Source of the DNA: Flavobacteriaceae bacterium UBA7302
Lineage (GTDB): Bacteria; Bacteroidota; Bacteroidia; Flavobacteriales; Flavobacteriaceae
Length of the DNA: 64,000 nucleotides
Reading direction: 5' to 3'
NCBI GenBank assembly: GCA_002471825.1
Contig: DKQS01000007.1
Location: forward strand, 124,001 to 188,000
Positions 1 to 6,701 of the stretch are shown here, piece by piece. The position numbers were made by a program, and so were the translations under genes. The notes below the pieces were generated by a model. That model was not told where the DNA came from, did no database searches, and was given only the letters and a program-made list of their open reading frames with translations. Numbering within the stretch: position 1 is the stretch's first letter; every line of letters begins with the position of its first letter.

Positions 1-136
1 AATTCAATTGGGCGACAGTTTGGTGACCGATATGATGAGCTATATGAGAGCCTTATCTACCTTTAAAAAAGGAGACCAAACTAAAGTGGTGGTAAAGCGA
101 GGAGATAAGGATGTTCAAAAAACAATTAAATTCTAA
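1..136 (+). CDS. C-terminal end of a PDZ-containing peptidase (partial)
   Basis: The window opens inside a reading frame (codons from base 2) that ends with TAA at 134-136, leaving 44 codons. The residues read GDSLVTDMMSYMRALSTF and then a short KKGD/VVVKRGD stretch. This matches the last part of a PDZ domain as found at the C-terminus of Bacteroidetes M28/M20 zinc aminopeptidases, where the domain ends with a GD..T.V.V.R pattern. The catalytic part lies upstream of the window, so the peptidase family is inferred from the tail only; another PDZ protein is possible. dusB follows 11 bp later on the same strand and may be co-transcribed. Confidence 0.55.
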   Translation, partial: IQLGDSLVTDMMSYMRALSTFKKGDQTKVVVKRGDKDVQKTIKF

Positions 137-147
137 ATAGTCCAAGT

Positions 148-1149
148 ATGGTGAAAATAGACAACATCGAATTACCTGATTTTCCGCTTCTTTTAGCACC
201 TATGGAAGATGTATCCGATCCTCCCTTTCGAGCGCTTTGTAAAGAAAACGGTGCGGATGTTGTTTACACAGAATTCATTTCTTCAGAAGGACTCATTCGT
301 GACGCGGCCAAAAGTGTCATGAAACTAGATATTTATGAAAAAGAAAGACCAGTCGGAATTCAAATTTTCGGAGCCAATTTAGATTCCATGCTCAAATCGG
401 TAGAGATTGTTGAAAAAACCAATCCGGATATCATCGATATTAACTTTGGTTGCCCAGTAAAAAAGGTAGTTTCTAAAGGAGCAGGTGCTGGAATCCTTAA
501 GGATATTGATTTAATGGTGAAACTCACCGAGGCCATGGTAAAGCATACCAAACTTCCGATCACCGTAAAAACAAGATTGGGTTGGGATCACGATTCGATT
601 CGAATTGTTGAAGTAGCCGAACGATTGCAAGATGTGGGTTGTAAAGCCATTTCTATTCACGGAAGAACCAGAGCACAGATGTATAAGGGTGATGCCGATT
701 GGAAACCCATAGCTGAAGTAAAAAACAATCCGCGAATGCATATCCCTGTTTTTGGAAACGGAGATGTAAACTCTCCAGAACGTGCCATGGAGATGCGTGA
801 TAAATACGGATTAGATGGTGCCATGATTGGTAGAGCTTCAATTGGATATCCCTGGTTCTTTAATGAAGTAAAACACTATTTTAAAACAGGGGAACACCTT
901 CAAAAACCCAATATTTCTCAGCGTGTTGAAATGGCACGACGTCATTTAGAAATGGCCATCGATTGGAAAGGCGAGCATTTGGGTGTTGTGGAGACCAGAA
1001 GGCATTATACCAATTACTTTAAGGGTATTCCACATTTCAAAGAATACCGTTTAAAAATGGTAACTTCAGATGATCCAAAAGATGTTTTTGACACATTTAA
1101 AGAAGTGGAAGAAACTTTTGGTGATGCCATGATTCCAGAACTTTCCTAA
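148..1149 (+). CDS. dusB: tRNA-dihydrouridine synthase DusB
   Basis: FMN-dependent enzyme that reduces specific uridines of tRNA to dihydrouridine in the cytoplasm, using NAD(P)H. The 333-residue protein has the full TIM-barrel signature: LLLAPMEDVSD near residues 14-24, the catalytic cysteine in INFGCPVKKV (Cys102), the ITVKTRLGWD phosphate-binding strand (about 137-146), SIHGRTRAQMYKG (about 173-185) and GRASIGYPWFF near 228-238. Length and motifs are those of the DusB branch. The ATG at 148 lies 11 bp after the preceding stop, so it is probably read through from the peptidase gene. Confidence 0.95.
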   Translation: MVKIDNIELPDFPLLLAPMEDVSDPPFRALCKENGADVVYTEFISSEGLIRDAAKSVMKLDIYEKERPVGIQIFGANLDSMLKSVEIVEKTNPDIIDINFGCPVKKVVSKGAGAGILKDIDLMVKLTEAMVKHTKLPITVKTRLGWDHDSIRIVEVAERLQDVGCKAISIHGRTRAQMYKGDADWKPIAEVKNNPRMHIPVFGNGDVNSPERAMEMRDKYGLDGAMIGRASIGYPWFFNEVKHYFKTGEHLQKPNISQRVEMARRHLEMAIDWKGEHLGVVETRRHYTNYFKGIPHFKEYRLKMVTSDDPKDVFDTFKEVEETFGDAMIPELS

Positions 1150-1249
1150 GTTTCATTTTCCACGTATTTTTTACCTCAGGTATGATAAATGTCATATCCA
1201 AAACCCTTTATTACTATTATTTTTATAATGAACATTAAATCTTCAGCTT

Positions 1250-1552
1250 ATGACAACAAACATTCAATTTATCAGTATGCCAACGAGCGAAGCTATGGAA
1301 GCTTATACATTAAAAAAGCTTGAAAGTTTGTTTAACAAATATGAATCCATTATTCGGGTTGATGTGTTTTTTAAACGCGAAAACTCTCCAAAAGAACTGG
1401 GAAGAATTGTTGAAATGGAAGTGAGTATTGCAGGACCAAGAATTCACGCCTCATCCAATGAAAAGAATTACGAAATGGCCGTAAAAAATACCATTAGTGA
1501 TTTGGAGAAACAACTGAAAAAAAGAAAAGGAACCTTAAAACCTTATTTATAA
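1250..1552 (+). CDS. hpf: Ribosome hibernation-promoting factor, short form (HPF/RaiA family)
   Basis: A 100-residue protein of the S30AE/HPF family, which binds the 30S decoding centre in stationary phase and either dimerises or silences ribosomes. Visible features are the early strand IQFISMPTSEAMEAYTLKKLE, the basic strand VDVFFKRENSP and the conserved IHASSNEKNYEMAVKNTISDLEKQ segment, followed by a Lys/Arg-rich tail (QLKKRKGTLK). It has only the N-terminal domain; the C-terminal dimerisation domain of long HPF is absent. A terminator-like hairpin (1591-1646) follows it. Start ATG at 1250; an AT-rich TATTATTTTTATA element lies just upstream. Confidence 0.9.
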   Translation: MTTNIQFISMPTSEAMEAYTLKKLESLFNKYESIIRVDVFFKRENSPKELGRIVEMEVSIAGPRIHASSNEKNYEMAVKNTISDLEKQLKKRKGTLKPYL

Positions 1553-1590
1553 TTATTTGATTGAATTTTTCTTCTAACGTGTTAGAATAG

Positions 1591-1646
1591 AAAGGTATAG
1601 TAGAACTAGTATTGAATTACGGTTGGACTATACCTTTTTCCTTTTT
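1591..1646 (+). terminator. Probable terminator of hpf
   Basis: AAAGGTATAGT (1591-1601) is perfectly complementary to ACTATACCTTT (1627-1637), separated by 25 nt, and is followed by TTCCTTTTT. A second, smaller perfect repeat, TTCTAAC-GT-GTTAGAA (1572-1587), lies just before it. The U-rich side is on the plus strand, so the unit terminates hpf rather than the convergent permease gene. The long loop is unusual for an intrinsic terminator. Confidence 0.5.
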
Positions 1647-1715
1647 ACCGAAATCTTCCCTGTTTTAATCTTTTTTTAAGAAAGTAAGGCTTTTTTAAAT
1701 CGTATTTTTACAGCA

Positions 1716-1900
1716 TTCAATTTTTACCCCCAAAAGGAATAAACAAAAGAACGGTTTAAGGTAAATGAAACATAAAGTAAATCTCGAAATCGATTAAGGA
1801 GATCCCTAAAAAGAAACATTTACCTAAAATACATTTCGATAAACACCTAGCTAGGTTTATGATTTAACAAGAATTACTCACGTAATTCTTGTTTTATTTT
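1716..1900 (+). ncRNA. Candidate structured small RNA with a symmetric internal bubble (6S-like shape)
   Basis: This stretch has no credible ORF but holds three consecutive hairpins. First, AGGTAAATG (1759-1767) pairs perfectly with CATTTACCT (1817-1825), and inside it ATCTC (1781-1785) pairs with GAGAT (1799-1803). This leaves a symmetric 13 x 13 nt internal bubble (1768-1780 and 1804-1816) and a 13 nt apical loop. Second, ATAAA/TTTAT with CC/GG (1839-1860). Third, a 12 bp terminator hairpin (1866-1893). A -7-like TATTTTTA occurs at 1703-1710. A helix, central bubble and terminal helix is the architecture of 6S RNA, and a Flavobacteria-type 6S family exists, but I cannot match it to a consensus. 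It could also be an unrelated sRNA or a long 3' UTR of hpf. Confidence 0.35.
1866..1900 (+). terminator. Strong intrinsic terminator hairpin
   Basis: AACAAGAATTAC (1866-1877) and GTAATTCTTGTT (1882-1893) form a perfect 12 bp stem with a TCAC loop, followed by TTATTTTT on the plus strand. It is oriented to end plus-strand transcription and directly abuts the stop codon of the minus-strand permease gene at 1894. hpf already has its own terminator candidate 300 bp upstream, so this one supports a separate transcript between the two. Confidence 0.7.
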
Positions 1901-3096
1901 TCAATAAATACTTTTGAGATTCTACTACTTGCAATTTTCGCAGCCAAATAACCAAGTACGGTCAAGGTGGAAAAAACAATCAATACATTGGTAAACTCCA
2001 ACTCTACAGGATAAGGGATTGTTGCTGTAATCATGAACAAGCTGAATTTTTGCTGTAAGATAACGAGAATAACACCAAGAATAACCCCTACGATCATTCC
2101 CAGAAAGGTCAATAAAAAGCCTTGATAGACAAAAATCTTTTTTACTTCTTGAACAGTTGCTCCTAAATTGTATAGGGTTTTCAAGTTTGACCGCTTGTCA
2201 ATAATCATCATGATGATGGCGCCGATCACATTGAACAAAGCAATGATGATGATGAGCGTAAAAATTAAATAGGAAACAAAATTCTCGGTATTGATTACCT
2301 TGTAAAAGACGGCATTTAGTTGGGCTCTCGTTTGAACTTGGAATGCAGTTCCTAGCTCATTCTGTAGTGCTTCTGCCAAATCATCCGGATCTGAATTGGC
2401 GTCAATCTTTAATTCCAGACTTGTCAGCTGTCTGTCCTGAAAGCGAAGCAATCTTTTTGCTTGATCAAAGGTGACAAAAACATATTTACTTTCAAATTCC
2501 TCTGTACCGGTATATAGGCCAACTATCTGAACATTCGTTTTGTAAAAAGCGTTTTGGGGATTGATGAAGCCAGTTCCTGGTTTGGGAAGCATAATTTGTA
2601 AGGCTTCTCCAAAATTATAAACTCCAACACTGAGCTTGTTTGAAATGACTCTTCCCAAAACAGCCGTGTTTACATAGTCATAGTCCAACCAATTTCCCAC
2701 CACAATGGCCGAATCTATTTTGGTGACCTTATTATAATTTGCATCGACTCCCTTGACAAAAGCAATTTCATTCTTCCCATTGTACTCCAAAAAAACACGC
2801 TCTTCAATCACTTTTGAAACTTTCAAAACAGCGGTATTATTTTCAAGCACTTGCTGAACCTTGTCGTCAAAAAGAAAGGACTTCCCCTCAGAAGCTGTGA
2901 TTTTTAAATCGGGCTCAGAGGCATCCAATAGACCGTAACTAAAAGTCCGCAATCCAGAGAATCCCGAAAGAATAATAAATAAAGCAACCGAGCTCACAAT
3001 GACACCAAAAGAGGCAATAATAGTGATGATATTGATGGCGTTATTGCTCGTCTTAGAAAATAAATAACGTCTTGCTATGTAAAAGGAAAAACGCAA
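1894..3096 (-). CDS. LolC/LolE-type ABC transporter permease (FtsX/MacB family)
   Basis: Inner-membrane permease subunit of the LolC/E family, which extracts lipoproteins from the inner membrane for transfer to the outer membrane. The 400-residue protein has the expected layout: an N-terminal helix (about 20-45) after the typical SFYIARRYLFSKTSNNAIN motif, a large periplasmic domain (about 46-270), and three C-terminal helices (about 275-300, 320-345, 370-390) with the FtsX signature around IIMMIIDKRSNLKTLYNLGA. The start is TTG at 3096, 6 bp after rbfA's stop; homologous proteins begin at the same place. No LolD-type ATPase lies nearby, as is usual in Bacteroidetes. Co-transcribed with rbfA. 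Confidence 0.85.
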   Translation of the reverse strand: MRFSFYIARRYLFSKTSNNAINIITIIASFGVIVSSVALFIILSGFSGLRTFSYGLLDASEPDLKITASEGKSFLFDDKVQQVLENNTAVLKVSKVIEERVFLEYNGKNEIAFVKGVDANYNKVTKIDSAIVVGNWLDYDYVNTAVLGRVISNKLSVGVYNFGEALQIMLPKPGTGFINPQNAFYKTNVQIVGLYTGTEEFESKYVFVTFDQAKRLLRFQDRQLTSLELKIDANSDPDDLAEALQNELGTAFQVQTRAQLNAVFYKVINTENFVSYLIFTLIIIIALFNVIGAIIMMIIDKRSNLKTLYNLGATVQEVKKIFVYQGFLLTFLGMIVGVILGVILVILQQKFSLFMITATIPYPVELEFTNVLIVFSTLTVLGYLAAKIASSRISKVFIEK

Positions 3097-3102
3097 AAGA
3101 AC

Positions 3103-3498
3103 CTATCGTTTTTGACGTTTCGGAAGAATATCAGGATTTTTGATCGGATTATCAGTCTTCCCTTGGAGGGCATTGTCAATCCCTTCGATGTAATCCAATG
3201 AATCATCTGAGAAAAAGGCGAGTTCTGGCATTCGACGCAATTGGTTCCTTGTTCGTTTCGCCAGTTCATGACGAATTAAAGGAGTATTGGAAATAATTCC
3301 CTCCACAATCTCATCTCGCTTTTCAGAAGGAAAAACACTCAAATAAACCTTTGCCAAACCTAAATCGACAGTGACATTCACCTTTGTAACGGTAATAATC
3401 ACTCCGCGCATCCCATCTTGAGCAGATTTTTGTAATACATCAACAATGTCTTGTTGAAGAATTCCGGCTATTTTTCGCTGTCTATTTGATTCTTCCAT
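3103..3498 (-). CDS. rbfA: 30S ribosome-binding factor RbfA
   Basis: A 131-residue KH-type RNA-binding protein that associates with free 30S subunits and helps mature the 5' end of 16S rRNA. It shows the family pattern: RQRKIAGILQQDIVDVLQ at the N-terminus, the strand GVIITVTKVNVTVDLGLAKVY, and IRHELAKRTRNQLRRMPELAFFSDDSLDY near residues 75-104. ATG at 3498. Rather than the nusA-infB context of proteobacteria, it sits with a LolC/E permease downstream (6 bp gap) and a response regulator upstream (18 bp gap). Confidence 0.93.
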   Translation of the reverse strand: MEESNRQRKIAGILQQDIVDVLQKSAQDGMRGVIITVTKVNVTVDLGLAKVYLSVFPSEKRDEIVEGIISNTPLIRHELAKRTRNQLRRMPELAFFSDDSLDYIEGIDNALQGKTDNPIKNPDILPKRQKR

Positions 3499-3516
3499 GC
3501 CGCAAATTTACAATAA

Positions 3517-4164
3517 TTAAGGAGTATAAATTTTGTTTTTGATGGCATAAATAACCAATCCCACTCTATTCTTAACATCCAACTTTGTAAAAAGATTATC
3601 GCGATAGCCGTCAATGGTTTTCGGACTCAAACACATGCGATCTGCAATTTCCTTATAGGTTAGCTCGGTACATGCTAATTTCAAAAACGTAATTTCTTTT
3701 TCTTTGAGTTGGATGGAACTTTCTTCCTTAGTCAAACTCCGAACTAATAAATTCGCAACCTCCTTGGTATGATAGTATCCGTTTTTAATGGTTTCATTCA
3801 AAGCCTTTTCAAGTACGGATTTTTCCGAATCTTTTAACAAATAACCCACCGCCCCAGCTTTGATCATCCTTAAGATCGACGAATCGTCATCCTCTACAGA
3901 TAGGGCTAGTACTTTTATTTCTGGATGATGCTTTGACAGCCATTCGGTAGCCTCAATGCCATTCATGATAGGCATGTTAACATCCATCAAAATCACCTCC
4001 GGATTGGGTATCTCTTTAGAAGTTATTTTTTGCATTAGGTCATTGCCATTTTTGCAGGTAGTCACCACATTAAAATTCTCAAAGGTATTTACCATCTGAG
4101 CAATTGCTTGGGATAGCAACGTATGGTCGTCTACTACAAAAACCGGGTGCTTATGCATTTGCAT
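3517..4164 (-). CDS. NarL/FixJ-type response regulator
   Basis: Cytoplasmic two-component regulator. The N-terminal receiver domain (about 1-120) has the acidic pair in VFVVDDHTLL, the phospho-acceptor Asp in VILMDVNMPIMNG and the conserved Lys in GYLLKDSEKS. The C-terminal LuxR-type helix-turn-helix (about 150-213) includes LKEKEITFLKLACTELTYKEIA and the recognition helix LSPKTIDGYRDNLFTKL. Of the nested starts, TTG 4170, ATG 4164 and ATG 4158, I prefer one of the ATGs. All overlap the end of the kinase gene (stop at 4151), so the two are translationally coupled and the regulator is almost surely the partner of that kinase. Confidence 0.92.
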   Translation of the reverse strand: MQMHKHPVFVVDDHTLLSQAIAQMVNTFENFNVVTTCKNGNDLMQKITSKEIPNPEVILMDVNMPIMNGIEATEWLSKHHPEIKVLALSVEDDDSSILRMIKAGAVGYLLKDSEKSVLEKALNETIKNGYYHTKEVANLLVRSLTKEESSIQLKEKEITFLKLACTELTYKEIADRMCLSPKTIDGYRDNLFTKLDVKNRVGLVIYAIKNKIYTP

Positions 4165-4906
4165 ATTCAATTTTCAATGTTGTTCCTTTGCTAAGTTCGG
4201 AATTTAATTCCACTTTCGCTCCGATGAGCTTGGCTCTATTGGCAATGTTAAGTAATCCGATTCCTTTTTGTTTGATCTTTTCCATATCAAATCCGATACC
4301 ATCGTCTTTGGCTACAACTTCCAAACCTTCAGGTTTTGCAGTAAGTTCTACAATCAAATTATTTGCCTTGGAATGCTTGATGGTATTTGAAAAAAATTCC
4401 TGTAAAATTCTAAAAATAATGATGCTTGATTTTTGATCTATACTTACTTCCTCATCAGAGGTCGAAAACTGAGCATTGATGAAACTAAGTCTGTTTAATC
4501 TATCTATTTCTAATCGAATAGATTCTTTTAAGTTCAATTGCTTGATGGCTTCAGGATTGATCATTTTTGAAAGGGCTCTAACTTCATTCAATCCTTTTGA
4601 TATGGTTTCAGAAACCTCTTTTGTCTGTTCGTTTGGTTGACTTTGTAATTGAATTTTGGCCAAGGTGAGCAACTGCCCGATATTATCGTGAAGTTCCCAA
4701 CTAATGTTCCGCAAAGTTTCTTCTCTTATTTCAACCTGAGCTTCAGCAATCTCCTTTTCAAATTCCTCTCGGGCTTTTTCTTGAGCAATGAGCAGTTCGT
4801 TTTTCCTTTTCTGAAAAAAAGCAAATAACAACAAAAGCATAAAGGTGATTAAGATGATCACCACCGTTGAAATTATAATGACTGCTTGAGTGGTTTCTTG
4901 CTCCAT
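4151..4906 (-). CDS. Short sensor histidine kinase (HisKA_3 type) with one membrane helix
   Basis: A NarX/LiaS-class kinase of about 251 residues. The open frame extends further upstream, but the ATG at 4906 begins a normal protein (MEQETTQAVIIIST) whose first 30 residues form one transmembrane helix; the extra upstream codons overlap another gene and look unlike protein. After the helix comes a charged coiled coil (about 35-70), the phospho-acceptor His in ISWELHDNIGQLL, an N-box in LQEFFSNTIKHSKAN, a G1-box in AKDDGIGFD and a G2 region GIGLLNIANRAKLIGA. It has no periplasmic or PAS sensor domain. It overlaps the seven-helix protein gene upstream by 34 bp and the regulator downstream, so a sensing role for the membrane neighbour is plausible. 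Confidence 0.88.
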   Translation of the reverse strand: MEQETTQAVIIISTVVIILITFMLLLLFAFFQKRKNELLIAQEKAREEFEKEIAEAQVEIREETLRNISWELHDNIGQLLTLAKIQLQSQPNEQTKEVSETISKGLNEVRALSKMINPEAIKQLNLKESIRLEIDRLNRLSFINAQFSTSDEEVSIDQKSSIIIFRILQEFFSNTIKHSKANNLIVELTAKPEGLEVVAKDDGIGFDMEKIKQKGIGLLNIANRAKLIGAKVELNSELSKGTTLKIEYANA

Positions 4907-5493
4907 ACTAATCCGATGATAAATATTAAATGCATGACTACAATCAAGGTCTCTAACACAGTGAATAGTAGTCGATCTTTCATACCTCCAAGATACAAAA
5001 GTGAAAAGAAGGGAAGTGTTCCGAGATAATAGATCAGAAATCCTACCGATATCCAAAAGGGAAGGCTCACTTGAAAGCTGGTTATTTTATTGGAATTCAA
5101 TAGCTCTTTTAGATATAGAAAAATGAAAGTGGTTATCACGAAACCTAAGATGATTAATGAGTAGGTCTGAAGGCTTTCAAATTGAAAACTTACCGCATAC
5201 CAAATGTAAAAGAGAACCGATAATACCATCACTAACTTTTTTGAAAACCGCTCTTCAAGGAGTGTGTAATAAATCATCAACAAGGTTGAAAATTCAAAAA
5301 AGGTGTAAATGTTATACAACCAGTGATTCCCAGTTGGTCGAAATAGTTCGCCCAGAATATCCGCCAAATAGGCGAATATTAAATAGGCGAAAAAAAAATA
5401 AAAGTAGAAGCCTTTAAACTTTTTAAAAAATATGATGGAACATACAATACTTGAGGCTTCTACGCAAGATATTATACTGGGGAAAAAGTCCAT
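4873..5493 (-). CDS. Seven-helix integral membrane protein, unknown function
   Basis: A 206-residue, highly hydrophobic protein with about seven predicted membrane segments (roughly 12-25, 29-48, 58-79, 86-104, 111-131, 140-168 and 175-197). There is no recognisable catalytic motif. Conserved-looking polar or aromatic residues within helices include YLADILGELF and YTFFEFSTLLMIYYTLLEE. ATG at 5493. The gene overlaps the kinase gene by 34 bp, so the proteins are probably made together. I infer, without proof, that it could supply the membrane sensing module that the kinase lacks. The secreted protein gene upstream ends 7 bp before its start. Confidence 0.7.
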   Translation of the reverse strand: MDFFPSIISCVEASSIVCSIIFFKKFKGFYFYFFFAYLIFAYLADILGELFRPTGNHWLYNIYTFFEFSTLLMIYYTLLEERFSKKLVMVLSVLFYIWYAVSFQFESLQTYSLIILGFVITTFIFLYLKELLNSNKITSFQVSLPFWISVGFLIYYLGTLPFFSLLYLGGMKDRLLFTVLETLIVVMHLIFIIGLVWSKKPLKQSL

Positions 5494-5500
5494 GAAAAGA

Positions 5501-6160
5501 TTAGTATGGAGGTGTCGTATTCGCTCGGTTAGCCGATGAACTCAACAAAAACTTATCTTGCTCATTTTGTTGCTGGAATGGGAAGAATGAAGCCTTCTTA
5601 ACTCGTTTTTTTCGAGCATCATTCAAAAACTTTTGTATTCCGACTGGTTTTCCAATTCCTGAATACAGTGGCTCAAAGGCAGCATCGTCACGACCAGCAA
5701 TTGTAGTGGTTGGTGTTAAAATGATGGTTTGTCTGCTTCGTAAAACTTCATCCTTGTAATTTTTTGGATAAGAAGTCGGATAAATTCGGAATCCGGTTAC
5801 AGGAATCTGCTTTTCTTTTGAAATTTTTTCAATGTAGGCAATGTATTGCTTAAGGTCTTCGATACGATACCAATTATACACAGTTGACCTCGTCTCCTTG
5901 CCATTGGTTGTTTTCTTCATATAAGCGTCTAAAACTCGCCTAGCACCAGTATTGTATTCGTCAAACATAGCGGCCATTTCTGGATAGGTTAAAGCTTGGG
6001 TGGGCCGATCACTATTTGGATAACAAGAAAGGCTATCATTGACGGCTAATTCTGTTTTTTGTTTTGGAAAATCATGAGTATGGTTACACTCTGATTTATA
6101 GCTATACAGTGCAAAAAGAACTGTTACCAATGCTAATGCTTTTAGTGTAAAAGATTTCAT
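5501..6160 (-). CDS. Secreted hypothetical protein
   Basis: A 219-residue protein that I do not recognise. It starts with a basic-hydrophobic signal-like segment (MKSFTLKALALVTVLFALYS), not followed by a clear lipobox; a Cys at about position 25 lies in SECNHTHD. The central part, STVYNWYRIEDLKQYIAYIE followed by ITGFRIYPTSYP-like residues, looks like a folded domain. The C-terminus is basic (RKKRVKK) then Gln/Asn-rich. ATG at 6160. It is the first gene of the membrane-protein/kinase/regulator set, so it may be a periplasmic input or a target of that system. No enzymatic motif is seen. Confidence 0.6.
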   Translation of the reverse strand: MKSFTLKALALVTVLFALYSYKSECNHTHDFPKQKTELAVNDSLSCYPNSDRPTQALTYPEMAAMFDEYNTGARRVLDAYMKKTTNGKETRSTVYNWYRIEDLKQYIAYIEKISKEKQIPVTGFRIYPTSYPKNYKDEVLRSRQTIILTPTTTIAGRDDAAFEPLYSGIGKPVGIQKFLNDARKKRVKKASFFPFQQQNEQDKFLLSSSANRANTTPPY

Positions 6161-6161
6161 C

Positions 6162-6189
6162 GTTGATTTATTTTAAGTTGACAATCAAC
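6162..6189. promoter_or_regulatory. Inverted repeat upstream of the 5501-6160 gene
   Basis: GTTGATT (6162-6168) and AATCAAC (6183-6189) are a perfect 7 bp inverted repeat 14 bp apart, directly before the ATG at 6160 and next to a weak minus-strand -7-like TATATTGT. It could be a protein-binding site or a 5' UTR hairpin. The remainder of the 6161-6409 gap has a small AGGGG/CCCCT hairpin (6235-6249) and the atpC terminator, and nothing else I can identify. Confidence 0.3.
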
Positions 6190-6351
6190 AATATACGATT
6201 TTATTGAAGGAAAAATTTGAGTAAAATTAGAAATAGGGGTTTTTCCCCTTTTAAAAAGGAGTTTTACACTTGCAGTTTATTGATGAAATGAAAGGATATT
6301 TGTGTAAGAAATTTTGGTTAAATAATTCTTCTTAGGGAAAGATTGCATGAC

Positions 6352-6392
6352 AAAAAACCTCAATGCTTGCACATTGAGGTTTTTTTATTTTT
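6352..6392 (-). terminator. Intrinsic terminator after atpC
   Basis: CCTCAATG (6358-6365) pairs with CATTGAGG (6372-6379), flanked by A6 on the left and T7 on the right. Read on the minus strand it is a GC-containing hairpin followed by a U tract, 18-60 bp after the atpC stop. Because both sides are homopolymeric it would also act on the plus strand. Confidence 0.85.
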
Positions 6393-6409
6393 GTTAACTC
6401 TAGAGTTTC

Positions 6410-6691
6410 TTAGTCTGCTAGAATAATTACCTTATTGTTGTTCAATTCAAGTGTTCCTGAATTGATTGCATATAAAAATTGACCATCCTTAGTTTTGGTA
6501 AACTTGTCAGCATAAAGCTCATCAAGCTTAGCCTGTGGACTCTCAATTTTAATTTCACCATCTTTCAATGTAGATACAATGGCCGCGTGATTGTCTAACA
6601 ATTGAAACTGACCGTCCATTCCAGGAACTGAAACAGATACAATTTCAGAAGAAAACAAAATCGCTTCAGGTGTTACAATTTCTAAATACAT
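6410..6691 (-). CDS. atpC: ATP synthase F1 epsilon subunit (short form)
   Basis: Central-stalk subunit of F1Fo ATP synthase. The 93 residues correspond to the N-terminal beta-sandwich only: MYLEIVTPEAILFSSEIVSVSVPG, then GQFQLLDNHAAIVSTLKDGEI and a closing strand LYAINSGTLELNNNKVIIL. The C-terminal two-helix domain (about 45 residues in E. coli epsilon), which mediates inhibition, is missing. This short form is usual in Bacteroidetes. ATG at 6691, 10 bp after atpD; the two form one transcription unit ending in the hairpin at 6352-6392. Confidence 0.93.
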   Translation of the reverse strand: MYLEIVTPEAILFSSEIVSVSVPGMDGQFQLLDNHAAIVSTLKDGEIKIESPQAKLDELYADKFTKTKDGQFLYAINSGTLELNNNKVIILAD

Positions 6692-6701
6692 AAACTAGTT
6701 T

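Noticed and set aside
1153..1249. Possible regulatory palindrome ATGA...TCAT (about 1182-1195) before hpf
   Set aside because: Only 4 bp arms in AT-rich DNA, expected by chance.
4907..5056. 50-codon N-terminal extension of the short histidine kinase
   Set aside because: It overlaps the seven-helix gene and reads like non-coding sequence; ATG 4906 gives a normal kinase.
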